DNA of 64,000 nucleotides from positions 1 through 64,000 of the forward strand of contig JBDNCJ010000006.1 of the NCBI GenBank assembly GCA_046719715.1, read 5' to 3'. The position numbers were made by a program, and so were the translations under genes. Shown here one piece after another: positions 14,897-23,621 of this stretch. Source of the DNA: JANWWM01 sp046719715. Lineage in GTDB: Bacteria; Bacteroidota; Chlorobiia; Chlorobiales; Thermochlorobacteraceae. The notes beneath the pieces are model-generated. The model had not been told where the DNA came from. It did no database searches and saw only the letters and a program-made list of their open reading frames with translations. Position 1 is the first letter of the stretch; each line of letters begins with the position of its first letter.

Positions 14897-16536
14897 TGTG
14901 CGCGTAAAGTTTTGTAGTGGTTAATCAGTCCGTTGGTTGAAGCATCGTGCGTTTTAACGGGTGTTTCGTCTTTGAGTTCAGGGAGAATTGCTTTGGCAAG
15001 TTCTTTGCCGAGTTCGACGCCCCACTGGTCGAAGGCGTTGATGTTCCAAATCACGCTTTGCACGAAAATTTTATGTTCATACATCGCAATTAAACTGCCA
15101 AGCGTTTTCGGAGTGAGTTGCTTGAAGAGAATGGAATTTGTTGGTCGATTGCCTTCGAAGACCTTGTGAGGGAGGAGCTTCTCAATTTCTTTTTTCTTCA
15201 AGCCTTTGGCTTCCAATTCTTTTCGGACTTCTTTTTCGGTTTTGCCTTTCATCAAGGCTTCGGTTTGCGCAAAGAAGTTTGAGAGTAAAATGGCGTGATG
15301 TTCGCCGATGGGATTATGCGAAATAGCGGGCGCAAGAAAATCGCACGGAATGAGTTTGGTGCCTTGATGAATGAGTTGATAGAAGGCGTGCTGTCCGTTT
15401 GTTCCCGGCTCTCCCCAGACGATTTGCCCCGTTTGATAGCCAACCACTTCTCCGCTTCGCGTGATGCGCTTGCCATTCGATTCCATATCGCCTTGCTGAA
15501 AATAAGCGGCAAAGCGATGCAAGTATTGGTCGTAAGGCAAGAGGGCGTAAGTTTCCGCGCCGAAGAAATTGTTATACCAAATTCCCAACAGCGCGAGAAT
15601 GACGGGCAGATTTTTTTCAAGCGGCGTTGTGCGAAAATGCTCGTCCATTTCAAACGCGCCTTGCAAGAGTTCCTCAAAATTTTCGAAGCCGATAAAGAGC
15701 GCGATGGAAAGTCCAATCGCCGACCAAAGCGAATAGCGACCGCCCACCCAATCCCAAAAGCCAAACATGTTTTTTGTATCAATCCCGAACTCGGCAACGG
15801 CTTTGGCGTTTGTTGAAAGCGCAACAAAGTGCTTGGCAACAGCCGATTCATCTTTGGCAACTTCTAAAAACCATCGCTTCGCCGTTTGCGCATTCGTCAT
15901 GGTTTCTTGGGTCGTGAAGGTTTTTGAGGCGATTAAAAACAGCGTGGTTTCAGGATTGACTTTTTTCAATGTTTCGGCAATATGTGTGCCGTCGACGTTC
16001 GAGACGAAATGCACATTGAGTTTTGAGCCGTAGGGCTTCAAGGCTTCCGAGACCATTAAGGGACCTAAATCGGAGCCGCCAATGCCGATATTGACGACGT
16101 CCGAAATCGCTTTGCCTGTGTAGCCTTTCCACTTTCCGCTTCTAACGTATTCCGAGAAGGTTTTCATCTTTGAAAGTTCGGCGCGCACGGCGGGCATCAC
16201 ATCATTTCCATCGACATAAATCGCACGCTTTGAGCGATTGCGCAATGCAATGTGAAGCACGGCACGGTTTTCCGTGAAGTTGATTTTTTCTCCGCTGAAC
16301 ATCTTTTCAATCCCCTTCTTGACTTTGGCTTCTCGGGCTAATTGAAAGAGCAATTTCATCGTCTCGCTCGTGATGCGGTTTTTGGAGTAATCGAGCAAGA
16401 GGTCGCCAAAGCGGACGGAGAATTTCTCGAAGCGTTTTCGGTCTTCCTCGAAGAGGTCGCGAAGGTGGTGTTTTTTTACTTGTTTGTAATGTTGTTGGAG
16501 TGCTTTCCAAGCGGTGAGTTTGGTCAGGTCGTTCAT
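14893..16536 (-). CDS. pgi: Glucose-6-phosphate isomerase
   Basis: Pgi interconverts glucose-6-phosphate and fructose-6-phosphate in glycolysis and gluconeogenesis. The product is 547 residues, the usual length of the bacterial/eukaryotic-type enzyme. Family signatures include IGIGGSDLGPLMVSEALK, the GGRYSLWSAIGLS phosphate-binding segment and the C-terminal PGTNGQHAFYQLIHQGT stretch with the catalytic Glu and His. Start at ATG 16536, 50 bases after the SDR gene stop on the same strand. Its stop overlaps the mntA start (ATGA). Together with the phosphohexomutase, gap and pyk elsewhere in the window it covers central sugar metabolism. Nothing in the protein looks unusual; the downstream genes are what is odd. 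Confidence 0.96.
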   Translation of the reverse strand: MNDLTKLTAWKALQQHYKQVKKHHLRDLFEEDRKRFEKFSVRFGDLLLDYSKNRITSETMKLLFQLAREAKVKKGIEKMFSGEKINFTENRAVLHIALRNRSKRAIYVDGNDVMPAVRAELSKMKTFSEYVRSGKWKGYTGKAISDVVNIGIGGSDLGPLMVSEALKPYGSKLNVHFVSNVDGTHIAETLKKVNPETTLFLIASKTFTTQETMTNAQTAKRWFLEVAKDESAVAKHFVALSTNAKAVAEFGIDTKNMFGFWDWVGGRYSLWSAIGLSIALFIGFENFEELLQGAFEMDEHFRTTPLEKNLPVILALLGIWYNNFFGAETYALLPYDQYLHRFAAYFQQGDMESNGKRITRSGEVVGYQTGQIVWGEPGTNGQHAFYQLIHQGTKLIPCDFLAPAISHNPIGEHHAILLSNFFAQTEALMKGKTEKEVRKELEAKGLKKKEIEKLLPHKVFEGNRPTNSILFKQLTPKTLGSLIAMYEHKIFVQSVIWNINAFDQWGVELGKELAKAILPELKDETPVKTHDASTNGLINHYKTLRAQ

Positions 16537-16586
16537 TTTTAAGCGTTGATTTTCGTGATGGTTTTTGATTGAATGTTCAAAAAATT

Positions 16587-17318
16587 TCAGAGCGACAGTC
16601 GCTTGAAGAGTGATTCAGGAATTTGTCGAATGATGAACATAATCCATTTCCAGAACGCGGGAAGATAAACCTCGTTGCGCCGTTTCTCAATCGCCTTGAT
16701 GATTCCTTTTGCGACTTGTTCGGGCTTTGCCCAAAGCAGACCTTTTTTGAACGACGCCGTCATGGGCGTATCGACGAAGCCGGGCTTGATGGTAATGACC
16801 GCAACGCCTTTTGCGTGCAAGCGATTGCGCAAGCCTTGCAGAAAGAGGGACAGTCCGCCTTTTGCCGCACCATAGACGTAATTGGACTGCCGACCTCTAT
16901 CGCCCGCCACCGACGAAATGACGGCAATCGCGCCTTTTGCGTGCATTTCGTTTGCTACAAGCGTTAGAAGCGAAACAGGGCTGATGAAATTGACCGTCAT
17001 GGCTTCAATCGTTTTTTCCGCGCTTTGATTGCATTCATCTTGATTGGGCAAAACACCGTGAGCGATAAGCACAATGTCAATTTTAGGAAAGGTTTGTTTG
17101 ATGGTTGCAATGAGTGAAGCGTGCTGTTCAACTTGCGCTAAGTCAGAGACGGCGTAGGCGACTTCTTTTGCGCCGCGCACTTTAAGGTCGCTGGCGAGGG
17201 TTTGGATTTGCTCTGCGCTTCGCCCGATGAGAAAGAGTGCATGTCCTTCTTTGGCGTAAAGTTTAGCAACGGCTTTGGCGATTGCCGACGTTGCTCCGAA
17301 AATGACAATGGTTTTCAT
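16587..17318 (-). CDS. Short-chain dehydrogenase/reductase
   Basis: This is a classical SDR of 243 residues, using the ATG at 17318 that opens the first Rossmann strand; eleven extra residues in the longer reading are unconserved. The nucleotide-binding motif is GATSAIA (8-14), the N/AHG motif is IAHGV, and the active site has Ser136 and Y149-x3-K153 in YGAAK. The protein resembles reductases such as DprE2, which reduce a 2-keto sugar intermediate on a polyprenyl lipid, because of its IAKAVAK start and basic C-terminal segment (WKWIMFIIRQIPESLF) that could touch the membrane. That substrate guess is weak. It heads the minus-strand run that continues with pgi, and lies back to back with a glycosyltransferase gene. 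Confidence 0.85.
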   Translation of the reverse strand: MKTIVIFGATSAIAKAVAKLYAKEGHALFLIGRSAEQIQTLASDLKVRGAKEVAYAVSDLAQVEQHASLIATIKQTFPKIDIVLIAHGVLPNQDECNQSAEKTIEAMTVNFISPVSLLTLVANEMHAKGAIAVISSVAGDRGRQSNYVYGAAKGGLSLFLQGLRNRLHAKGVAVITIKPGFVDTPMTASFKKGLLWAKPEQVAKGIIKAIEKRRNEVYLPAFWKWIMFIIRQIPESLFKRLSL

Positions 17319-17539
17319 TTGACTACGTTTTTCCTGCAAAAACTTCTGCAAATATCACGAAGTTTGAGCGAAGCCCGAGCACCTTTTTCCGACATTCAAA
17401 ACGTGCCGAAACAGCGCATCATCAAGCGCGCCACAGTCGCACAGTTTAGCGTCTTTGTTCCGACGCTTGCAGATTTCTTTTCCGTCAAGTTTTACGCTGG
17501 GGATTTCAACAAGTGTGCGGAAAAACGCACTGTTCGGCG

Positions 17540-17547
17540 TATCTTTG
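17540..17547 (+). promoter_or_regulatory. FCB-type promoter element upstream of the glycosyltransferase operon
   Basis: TATCTTTG matches TAnnTTTG exactly, 19 bases before the ATG of the glycosyltransferase gene. It lies in the 248-base divergent intergenic region between the SDR and glycosyltransferase genes, where no other gene is visible. Confidence 0.5.
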
Positions 17548-17566
17548 CACCGTCAAAATCATTCGA

Positions 17567-18661
17567 ATGCACAAGGCGCACTCCTTTCCAACGACCGTTT
17601 TAACGACCGAAATCGCTACTGCACAATCCGAGCCGACCTATCCGAGCGTTGATGTAGTTATTCCTCATTTCAACGGAGCGGAAATTTTACTTGGCTGTCT
17701 TTCAACGCTCACACGAACGACCTATCCAAACTTCTCGATTACGATTGTCGACAACGGCTCAACCGACGAAAGCCTTACGCTTGCCAAAGCCCAATATCCA
17801 ACGATTCAAGTGCTTCACACGGGAGCCAATTTAGGCTACGCAGGCGGATGCAACTTCGGCTTTGAGCGCACGACGGGCAAGTATGTCGTTTTCCTCAACA
17901 ACGATACGGAGCAAGAACCGACTTGGCTTTCAGAACTTGTTTCAATCGCCGAACAAGACGAGCGCATCGCAAGCCTGCAACCGAAACTTCTTTCCATTCA
18001 AGCGCGCAATCGCGGCGAGCGAATCTTCGACTACGCAGGCGCGGCGGGCGGAATGATTGATAAACTCGGCTATCCTTATTGCTTAGGACGCATTTTAGAC
18101 CGATTGGAAATCGATTATGGACAATATGACATGTCTAAGCCGATTTTCTGGGTGTCGGGTGCGGCGATGTTTGCCCGACGCAGTGCGCTCGAAACGGTCG
18201 GCGTGTTTGACGAAGCGTTTTTCGCCCACATGGAAGAAATCGACCTTTGCTGGCGGCTCTGGAAGGCGGGGTTTTTGCTCTACTCGGCACCAAAATCCAT
18301 CGTCTATCACTACGGCGGCGCGACGCTTTCGCAAACCAATCCACGAAAGGTCTATCTCAACCACCGAAATAATGTGATAATGCTAACAAAAAATGCCGAC
18401 GCAATACGCTTATATTTGATTTTGCCTTTGCGTTTGGTGCTTGAACTTTTGTCGATGCTGTTTTACTTGAAATCCAAACGTCCTGAGGCAAGCCGAGCAG
18501 CCTTTGACGCGCTCGTTTGGAACGCCAGACATTTTTTTAATCATTTGAAAAAACGTCGCCATTCGGCGTGCCTTCGCAAAAGAAGCGACGCGGAAATTTT
18601 CAAGATATGCAACGCAGAAACCGCCGTTGTGCTTCAAGCCATTCTCGGCAAACGATATTGA
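17567..18661 (+). CDS. Family 2 glycosyltransferase
   Basis: This is a 364-residue GT-A fold glycosyltransferase of the GT2 (rhamnosyltransferase-like) group. The ATG at 17567 is chosen; an extra 18 residues upstream would overlap the promoter element. Motifs are DVVIPHFNG at the first strand, DNGSTDES for nucleotide binding, the metal-binding NNDTEQEP and the acceptor-side MEEIDLCWRLWKAG with the likely catalytic Glu/Asp. The C-terminal 90 residues contain hydrophobic helices (LYLILPLRLVLELLSMLFYL), consistent with membrane association. It is the first gene of a plus-strand group with a flippase-like protein and a Wzc-type kinase, so it probably adds a sugar to a lipid-linked surface polysaccharide. 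Acceptor and donor sugars are unknown. Confidence 0.9.
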   Translation: MHKAHSFPTTVLTTEIATAQSEPTYPSVDVVIPHFNGAEILLGCLSTLTRTTYPNFSITIVDNGSTDESLTLAKAQYPTIQVLHTGANLGYAGGCNFGFERTTGKYVVFLNNDTEQEPTWLSELVSIAEQDERIASLQPKLLSIQARNRGERIFDYAGAAGGMIDKLGYPYCLGRILDRLEIDYGQYDMSKPIFWVSGAAMFARRSALETVGVFDEAFFAHMEEIDLCWRLWKAGFLLYSAPKSIVYHYGGATLSQTNPRKVYLNHRNNVIMLTKNADAIRLYLILPLRLVLELLSMLFYLKSKRPEASRAAFDALVWNARHFFNHLKKRRHSACLRKRSDAEIFKICNAETAVVLQAILGKRY

Positions 18662-18679
18662 AACCAACGATTCTGACCT

Positions 18680-19762
18680 ATGAAGAACGCGATTAAATAC
18701 ATTTTTTCCATTGCGCTTGCGGGCTTGTTTTTTTGGCTTGCCTTCAAAGATTTCACGCGCGAAGACTTTGAAAAATTGGGCGAAGTTTTCTCGCGAATTG
18801 ATTATCGGCTCGTTTCGGTCGCATTTCTTTCTCTGACGCTCAGTCATGTGCTTCGGGCTTGGCGGTGGGGCGTGCTCCTATCGACGGTCAAAGAAAAAAT
18901 GAGTTTGAAACATCTCTTCAACGCGACCATGATTGGCTACGCGGTGAATTTGGCTTTGCCGCGCGTCGGCGAAATCACCAAAGCCGTCAATTTGGCGCAA
19001 CAAGAAAACATTGACGGCAAAAAAGTGCTGGCGTCGGTCGTCATTGAGCGGATTTTGGATACCTTAATGTTTGCCTTACTTCTCGCGCTTTCAGTTTTTA
19101 TCTTCCGCCGAAAAATCAACGAAGCCTTCGGCGAGGTGCATTTGGGCGGTTTGCACTTGTCGTTTGAATTGGCATCATATTTGATTTTACTTGTCTCGGT
19201 GATGGTTTTAATTTTTTTTGCGGTTATGTCGCTTTATCCGTCTCAAATTGCGGCGCGATTCAAGTTACTCTTTCACCGTCTTTCGCCGAAGTGGTCGGTG
19301 CGGCTGTCCAACGCGCTCGAGTCGTTTATTGAGGGCACGGCGGCATTGAAAAATCGGGCGAAATATGCCGAAATTGTCATTTCCTCAATCGTCATTTGGG
19401 GGTGCTATTTGCTTGCGGGCTTAATGCCGATGTATGCGATTGACTGGTCTACGACGAACATGTTCGGCTGGGCGGAAGGCTTGACGACGATGAGCATTTC
19501 AGCCTTCGGTTCGCTCATCACGCCCGCTGGCGCCGGCACTTATCAATATGCTTGCTCTAAAACGCTTGAAAAAATTTTTGATTTTAGTCTGATTGTCGCG
19601 TCCAGCTACGCGCTTCTGACTTTTGCCATCAATAATTTGACCTCGTTTATTCTCGGACTATTCAGCTTCCTTTGGCAACGAAAAGACAAACTCGTGGAAC
19701 TTGCCGACGCCAAGGCTTCGGACGATAAAACACCGGCAACGACGAACATCAACCTTATCTGA
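18680..19762 (+). CDS. Lysylphosphatidylglycerol synthase TM-region/flippase-like (UPF0104) membrane protein
   Basis: The 360-residue integral membrane protein has about eight hydrophobic segments and the family pattern HVLRAWRWGVLL near residue 55, NLALPRVGEITKAVNL near 95 and a SLITPAGAGTYQY segment near 280. These are hallmarks of the UPF0104 / lysylphosphatidylglycerol synthase transmembrane family (YbhN, AglD-like). Such proteins are thought to flip lipids or to aid glycolipid export. It lies 18 bases after the glycosyltransferase and eight bases before the Wzc-type gene, so a shared role in moving a glycolipid across the inner membrane is inferred. The soluble synthase domain of MprF is absent. 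Confidence 0.88.
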   Translation: MKNAIKYIFSIALAGLFFWLAFKDFTREDFEKLGEVFSRIDYRLVSVAFLSLTLSHVLRAWRWGVLLSTVKEKMSLKHLFNATMIGYAVNLALPRVGEITKAVNLAQQENIDGKKVLASVVIERILDTLMFALLLALSVFIFRRKINEAFGEVHLGGLHLSFELASYLILLVSVMVLIFFAVMSLYPSQIAARFKLLFHRLSPKWSVRLSNALESFIEGTAALKNRAKYAEIVISSIVIWGCYLLAGLMPMYAIDWSTTNMFGWAEGLTTMSISAFGSLITPAGAGTYQYACSKTLEKIFDFSLIVASSYALLTFAINNLTSFILGLFSFLWQRKDKLVELADAKASDDKTPATTNINLI

Positions 19763-19770
19763 AACAATCA

Positions 19771-22182
19771 ATGGATAACGCCAACGGCTACACACGCAAC
19801 GGAAACGGATTGCAAGACGGCGCAACTTATCGCCAACTTCAACAAGCTTTGCAAGAAAGCCAATCGCAAGAAATAGACCTTTCAGGCTACCTTCGCGCCT
19901 TTTTCAAAGGCAAATGGATTATTCTGACGGTGTTCGTCGTCTCGCTTCTCATCGGCATGTTCATTGCCTATTCCCAGCCCAACATCTACGAAAGCACAAC
20001 AACGCTCATTTTGCGCAATCCTTCGTCGTCCGCTTCGGTCATTGTCAGTTTCAGTTCCGATAAAGACGCCGAAGATAGGGGCAACGAGATTCAAATTCTC
20101 AAAAGTCGCTCGCTCGGCGAAGAAGTCGCTTACGAACTCGTGCAAGCCGTTTATCAAAATCCGAACACGCGCGTCGATACGCTCGAAATCATCAAAGATG
20201 AAAACGGCAACATTGCACCGATTGATGTAATTGCCGCCCGTGTGCGAAGCGGGCTCGATGTCAAACTTGCCAAAGGAAGCACGTTTATGGAGGTGAGTTT
20301 CCGCGCCCTCAATCCTTACGAAGCGGCGTTGGTTTCACGCACGGCGGTTAAAGTTTATGAAGACCGTAAGAAAAAATCCGCCAGCAAAGCCGCCACCGCG
20401 CTTCGTATTTTCTTGCAAGAACAATTAGAACAAAAACGCGGAAAACTTTTAGACAGCGAAGAACGCCTTCAGCGTTATATGGAAGACCAGCGCGTCGTTG
20501 CCATCGGCGAAGAATCAAATCGTATGATTGCGCGCTACTCCGATGCGCTCGCCAAAGTCGATGAAGCCCAAGTCATGCTCAACGCGCTCACGGCGTCGCT
20601 CAACGCCTACAAACAAGAAATGACCGCCCTCGAGCCGAAACTTGCAAACTCCGCCGTTCAAGCCAGCACGGAAAATTATACTAAGCTCTTCCAACAAGTC
20701 ATCGCCCAAAAGCAGGTTGATAGAGATAAAATCCTTTCCGACCCCAACCAAGACAACCAGAACGTTCAACTTCAACTTCGCCAATTCGACGCCGAAATTG
20801 AAGTCTATAAACAAAAACTTCAAAAGGAATTCGAGCAACAAGTCAAAGACGGCTACGCCAACATTCAATACCCCGAATACTATCAAGACGTCGCCAAGAA
20901 AAAACTCGCCACCGAACTTGAAATCATCGGCATTCAATCGCGCCTGACGGCGTATCGCAAACTCGCCGAAGAGTATGATAAAGCCTTCCTGCGCACCCCC
21001 GCCAAGAACATTGAATTTGCACGCCTTCAACGCAACGCGCAAACCTATCAAGAGCTTTACAACTTGCTCGAAAAACGCTATCAAGAGGCGTTGATTTCAG
21101 AAGAGCAAACGCCGAGCGGCATTGAGGTTGTGGATTTAGCCGTTCCCGAATACAAGCCCGTCTTGCCGAAGCGTCCGATTACCATTGCGTTCGGCGTGGT
21201 GATTGGATTGATTTTAGGGATTGGAATTGTAATGCTTATTCACGCGCTCGACCGAAGCATTCACACGCCCGAACAAGCCGAAAAGTTCGGCACGCTTCTC
21301 GCCACCATTCCCGTTATTGAAACCTTTGACGAAAATATCCGCGCCAAAGCCTCAACCAACGTCAAGGTGATTGAAGGTCCGGAATCGGAGTCGCGTAAAA
21401 TCGCCTCTCACTTGGTTACACACTTCGACCCGAAGAGTTCGGTTTCGGAAGCGTATCGAGCGTTGCGCACGAGCTTGCTCTTCTCGCGCGTCGGCAATGT
21501 TCAACCCGACGGCACGAAACTCGGCAACCTTTTCGGCGTTACGAGTTCCGCCCCGAAGGAGGGTAAATCAACGACCATTTCAAATCTCGCCATTACCGTT
21601 GCGCAAGGCGGTCAGAAGGTGCTTTTGATTGACTGCGATTTGCGCCGCCCCGTGCTTCACGCGGTTTTCGGATACAACAAAGAGCCGGGCATTACAAACT
21701 ACCTCGTCGGACGTGCGATGGTCGACGACATCATTCGAACCTCGCCCATTCGCAACCTCGACATCATCACCTCCGGCACCATTCCGCCGAACCCGTCGGA
21801 ACTCATCGGCTCTGAGCGCATGAAGGAGTTTCTTGCCGAAATGCAAAAACGCTACGACCTGATTTTAATCGACACGCCGCCCGTCATCGCCGTAACTGAC
21901 GGACAAATCGTCTCCACGCTCGTCGACGGCATGTTGCTCATCATCTCTTCGGGCGTTACACAAACCGAACTCGCCAAGCGTTCTAAAGAACTCATCTTGA
22001 AAGTCGGCGGAAAAGTTATCGGCATGGTTCTCAACAACTTCGACATCTACAACACCTACGGCTCTTACTACAAGTATTATCGCTATTACAACTACTACTA
22101 TGAATCCAAAAAACCACAGCCGTTAAAGAAAACGCTTTTGGATTCCATCGTCGACCGTTTCTCAAACAAATCATCTGTTTAA
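19771..22182 (+). CDS. Wzc-type polysaccharide co-polymerase with BY-kinase domain
   Basis: The 803-residue protein joins a Wzz-type chain-length domain to a bacterial tyrosine kinase. Residues 50-70 and about 470-490 are membrane helices flanking a large, coiled-coil-rich periplasmic part with many Gln, Glu and Lys. The kinase has Walker A SAPKEGKST (593-601), Walker A' LIDCDLRRP (about 618-626) and Walker B LILIDTPP. The C-terminus ends in a dense tyrosine cluster (YGSYYKYYRYYNYYYES), the autophosphorylation tail that controls polymer export. It forms an operon with the glycosyltransferase and flippase-like gene and is followed by glyA after 19 bases. No Wza, Wzx, Wzy or initiating transferase is in the window, so the rest of the pathway lies elsewhere. 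Confidence 0.94.
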   Translation: MDNANGYTRNGNGLQDGATYRQLQQALQESQSQEIDLSGYLRAFFKGKWIILTVFVVSLLIGMFIAYSQPNIYESTTTLILRNPSSSASVIVSFSSDKDAEDRGNEIQILKSRSLGEEVAYELVQAVYQNPNTRVDTLEIIKDENGNIAPIDVIAARVRSGLDVKLAKGSTFMEVSFRALNPYEAALVSRTAVKVYEDRKKKSASKAATALRIFLQEQLEQKRGKLLDSEERLQRYMEDQRVVAIGEESNRMIARYSDALAKVDEAQVMLNALTASLNAYKQEMTALEPKLANSAVQASTENYTKLFQQVIAQKQVDRDKILSDPNQDNQNVQLQLRQFDAEIEVYKQKLQKEFEQQVKDGYANIQYPEYYQDVAKKKLATELEIIGIQSRLTAYRKLAEEYDKAFLRTPAKNIEFARLQRNAQTYQELYNLLEKRYQEALISEEQTPSGIEVVDLAVPEYKPVLPKRPITIAFGVVIGLILGIGIVMLIHALDRSIHTPEQAEKFGTLLATIPVIETFDENIRAKASTNVKVIEGPESESRKIASHLVTHFDPKSSVSEAYRALRTSLLFSRVGNVQPDGTKLGNLFGVTSSAPKEGKSTTISNLAITVAQGGQKVLLIDCDLRRPVLHAVFGYNKEPGITNYLVGRAMVDDIIRTSPIRNLDIITSGTIPPNPSELIGSERMKEFLAEMQKRYDLILIDTPPVIAVTDGQIVSTLVDGMLLIISSGVTQTELAKRSKELILKVGGKVIGMVLNNFDIYNTYGSYYKYYRYYNYYYESKKPQPLKKTLLDSIVDRFSNKSSV

Positions 22183-22201
22183 CTTAAACTTGCACGCAAC
22201 A

Positions 22202-23515
22202 ATGGACGCACTTCGCTACTCCGACCCTGAAATCTACGCCGCCGTTCAATCCGAATTAGAGCGTCAAACCGACACCGTTGAACTCATCGCATCGGAAAAC
22301 TTTACCAGTCGCGCCGTTATGGAAGCGTGCGGTTCGGTAATGACGAACAAATATGCCGAAGGCTACCCCGGCAAACGCTACTACGGCGGTTGCGAATTTG
22401 TCGACATCGCTGAAAACCTCGCTCGCGAGCGCGTTAAAAAACTCTTTGGGGCGGTGTATGCGAACGTGCAACCACATTCCGGCTCAAACGCCAATATGGC
22501 GGTCTTCTTCGCCGTCCTCAAACCCGGCGATTCCATTCTCGGCTTCGACCTCTCGCACGGCGGACATCTCACGCACGGCTCGCCCGTCAATTTCTCCGGC
22601 AAACTTTACAACGCGCATTTCTACGGCGTCGAAAAAGAAACCGGACGCATCGATATGAATCGCGTCGCCGACATTGCTAACAAGGTCAAACCTAAACTGC
22701 TCATCTGCGGCGCAAGCGCCTATTCCCGCGATTGGGACTTCAAAGCGTTCCGCGAGATTGCCGACCGCGTCGGCGCCTTCCTGCTTGCCGACATTGCCCA
22801 CCCCGCCGGACTTATCGCCACAGGGCTTTTGAACAATCCGATTCCACACTGCCACTTCGTCACCTCTACGACGCATAAAACGCTTCGCGGACCGAGAGGC
22901 GGCATTATCCTGATGGGCGAAGATTTTGAAAATCCCATGGGTCTCAAACTCAAAACGAAAAACGGCGAGCGGCTGAAATTGATGTCGGAAGTGCTCGATA
23001 CCGAAGTCATGCCCGGTGTTCAAGGCGGACCGCTCATGCACGTCATTGCCGGAAAAGCCGTCGGCTTCGGCGAAAATCTTAAACCCGAATACAAAGACTA
23101 CACGCTTCAAGTCAAGAAAAATGCGTCGGCGATGGCTCAAAAATTTCTCTCGCTCGGCTACAACATCATCTCGGGCGGAACCGACAATCACCTCATGCTC
23201 ATTGACCTTCGCAATAAAAATGTCAGCGGCAAAGAAGCCGAACATTTGCTCCACGAAGCCGGCTTTACGACGAACAAAAACATGGTGCCGTTTGACGATA
23301 AAAGCGCCTTCGTTACCAGCGGCATTCGTCTCGGCACGGCGGCAATGACTACGCGCGGCATGAAAGAATCCGAAGCTGAACTCGTCGCCGAATGGATTGA
23401 CCGCATCATTACCCACGCACACAGCACAACGATTGACGCCATCTGCAGCGCAACAAAACATGAGGTTAAAGAACTGACGTCCAAGTTCCCGCTCTACGAC
23501 TTCGTCATGGCATAA
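22202..23515 (+). CDS. glyA: Serine hydroxymethyltransferase
   Basis: GlyA converts serine and tetrahydrofolate to glycine and methylene-tetrahydrofolate using pyridoxal phosphate. The 437-residue product shows the N-terminal LIASENFTS motif, YAEGYPGKRYYGGC, and the PLP-lysine motif STTHKTLRGPRGG with K226. The ATG at 22202 (MDALRYSD) is preferred to a TTG four codons upstream. It sits only 19 bases after the tyrosine kinase gene, so it may be transcribed with the polysaccharide genes, though a functional link is not evident. A good terminator follows. Confidence 0.97.
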   Translation: MDALRYSDPEIYAAVQSELERQTDTVELIASENFTSRAVMEACGSVMTNKYAEGYPGKRYYGGCEFVDIAENLARERVKKLFGAVYANVQPHSGSNANMAVFFAVLKPGDSILGFDLSHGGHLTHGSPVNFSGKLYNAHFYGVEKETGRIDMNRVADIANKVKPKLLICGASAYSRDWDFKAFREIADRVGAFLLADIAHPAGLIATGLLNNPIPHCHFVTSTTHKTLRGPRGGIILMGEDFENPMGLKLKTKNGERLKLMSEVLDTEVMPGVQGGPLMHVIAGKAVGFGENLKPEYKDYTLQVKKNASAMAQKFLSLGYNIISGGTDNHLMLIDLRNKNVSGKEAEHLLHEAGFTTNKNMVPFDDKSAFVTSGIRLGTAAMTTRGMKESEAELVAEWIDRIITHAHSTTIDAICSATKHEVKELTSKFPLYDFVMA

Positions 23516-23526
23516 CGCTTTGCCAT

Positions 23527-23565
23527 AAGGCTCTTCGCAAAAACGGAGAGCCTTTCTTATTTTAG
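23527..23565 (+). terminator. Terminator after glyA
   Basis: An 8-bp perfect stem, AAGGCTCT/AGAGCCTT, with a 12-base loop is followed by TCTTATTTTA. It lies 11 bases after the glyA stop and separates it from pyk. Confidence 0.8.
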
Positions 23566-23621
23566 CTCATCTTGAAACCACGTTGTAACGACCTTCTCAA
23601 AAAACCAACCAAGTTGTAAAA

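Noticed and set aside
22484..23461. A 325-residue minus-strand frame opposite glyA
   Set aside because: Long antisense frames are common here because of codon bias; composition (Phe, Val, Asp, Arg-rich) resembles the other shadows.
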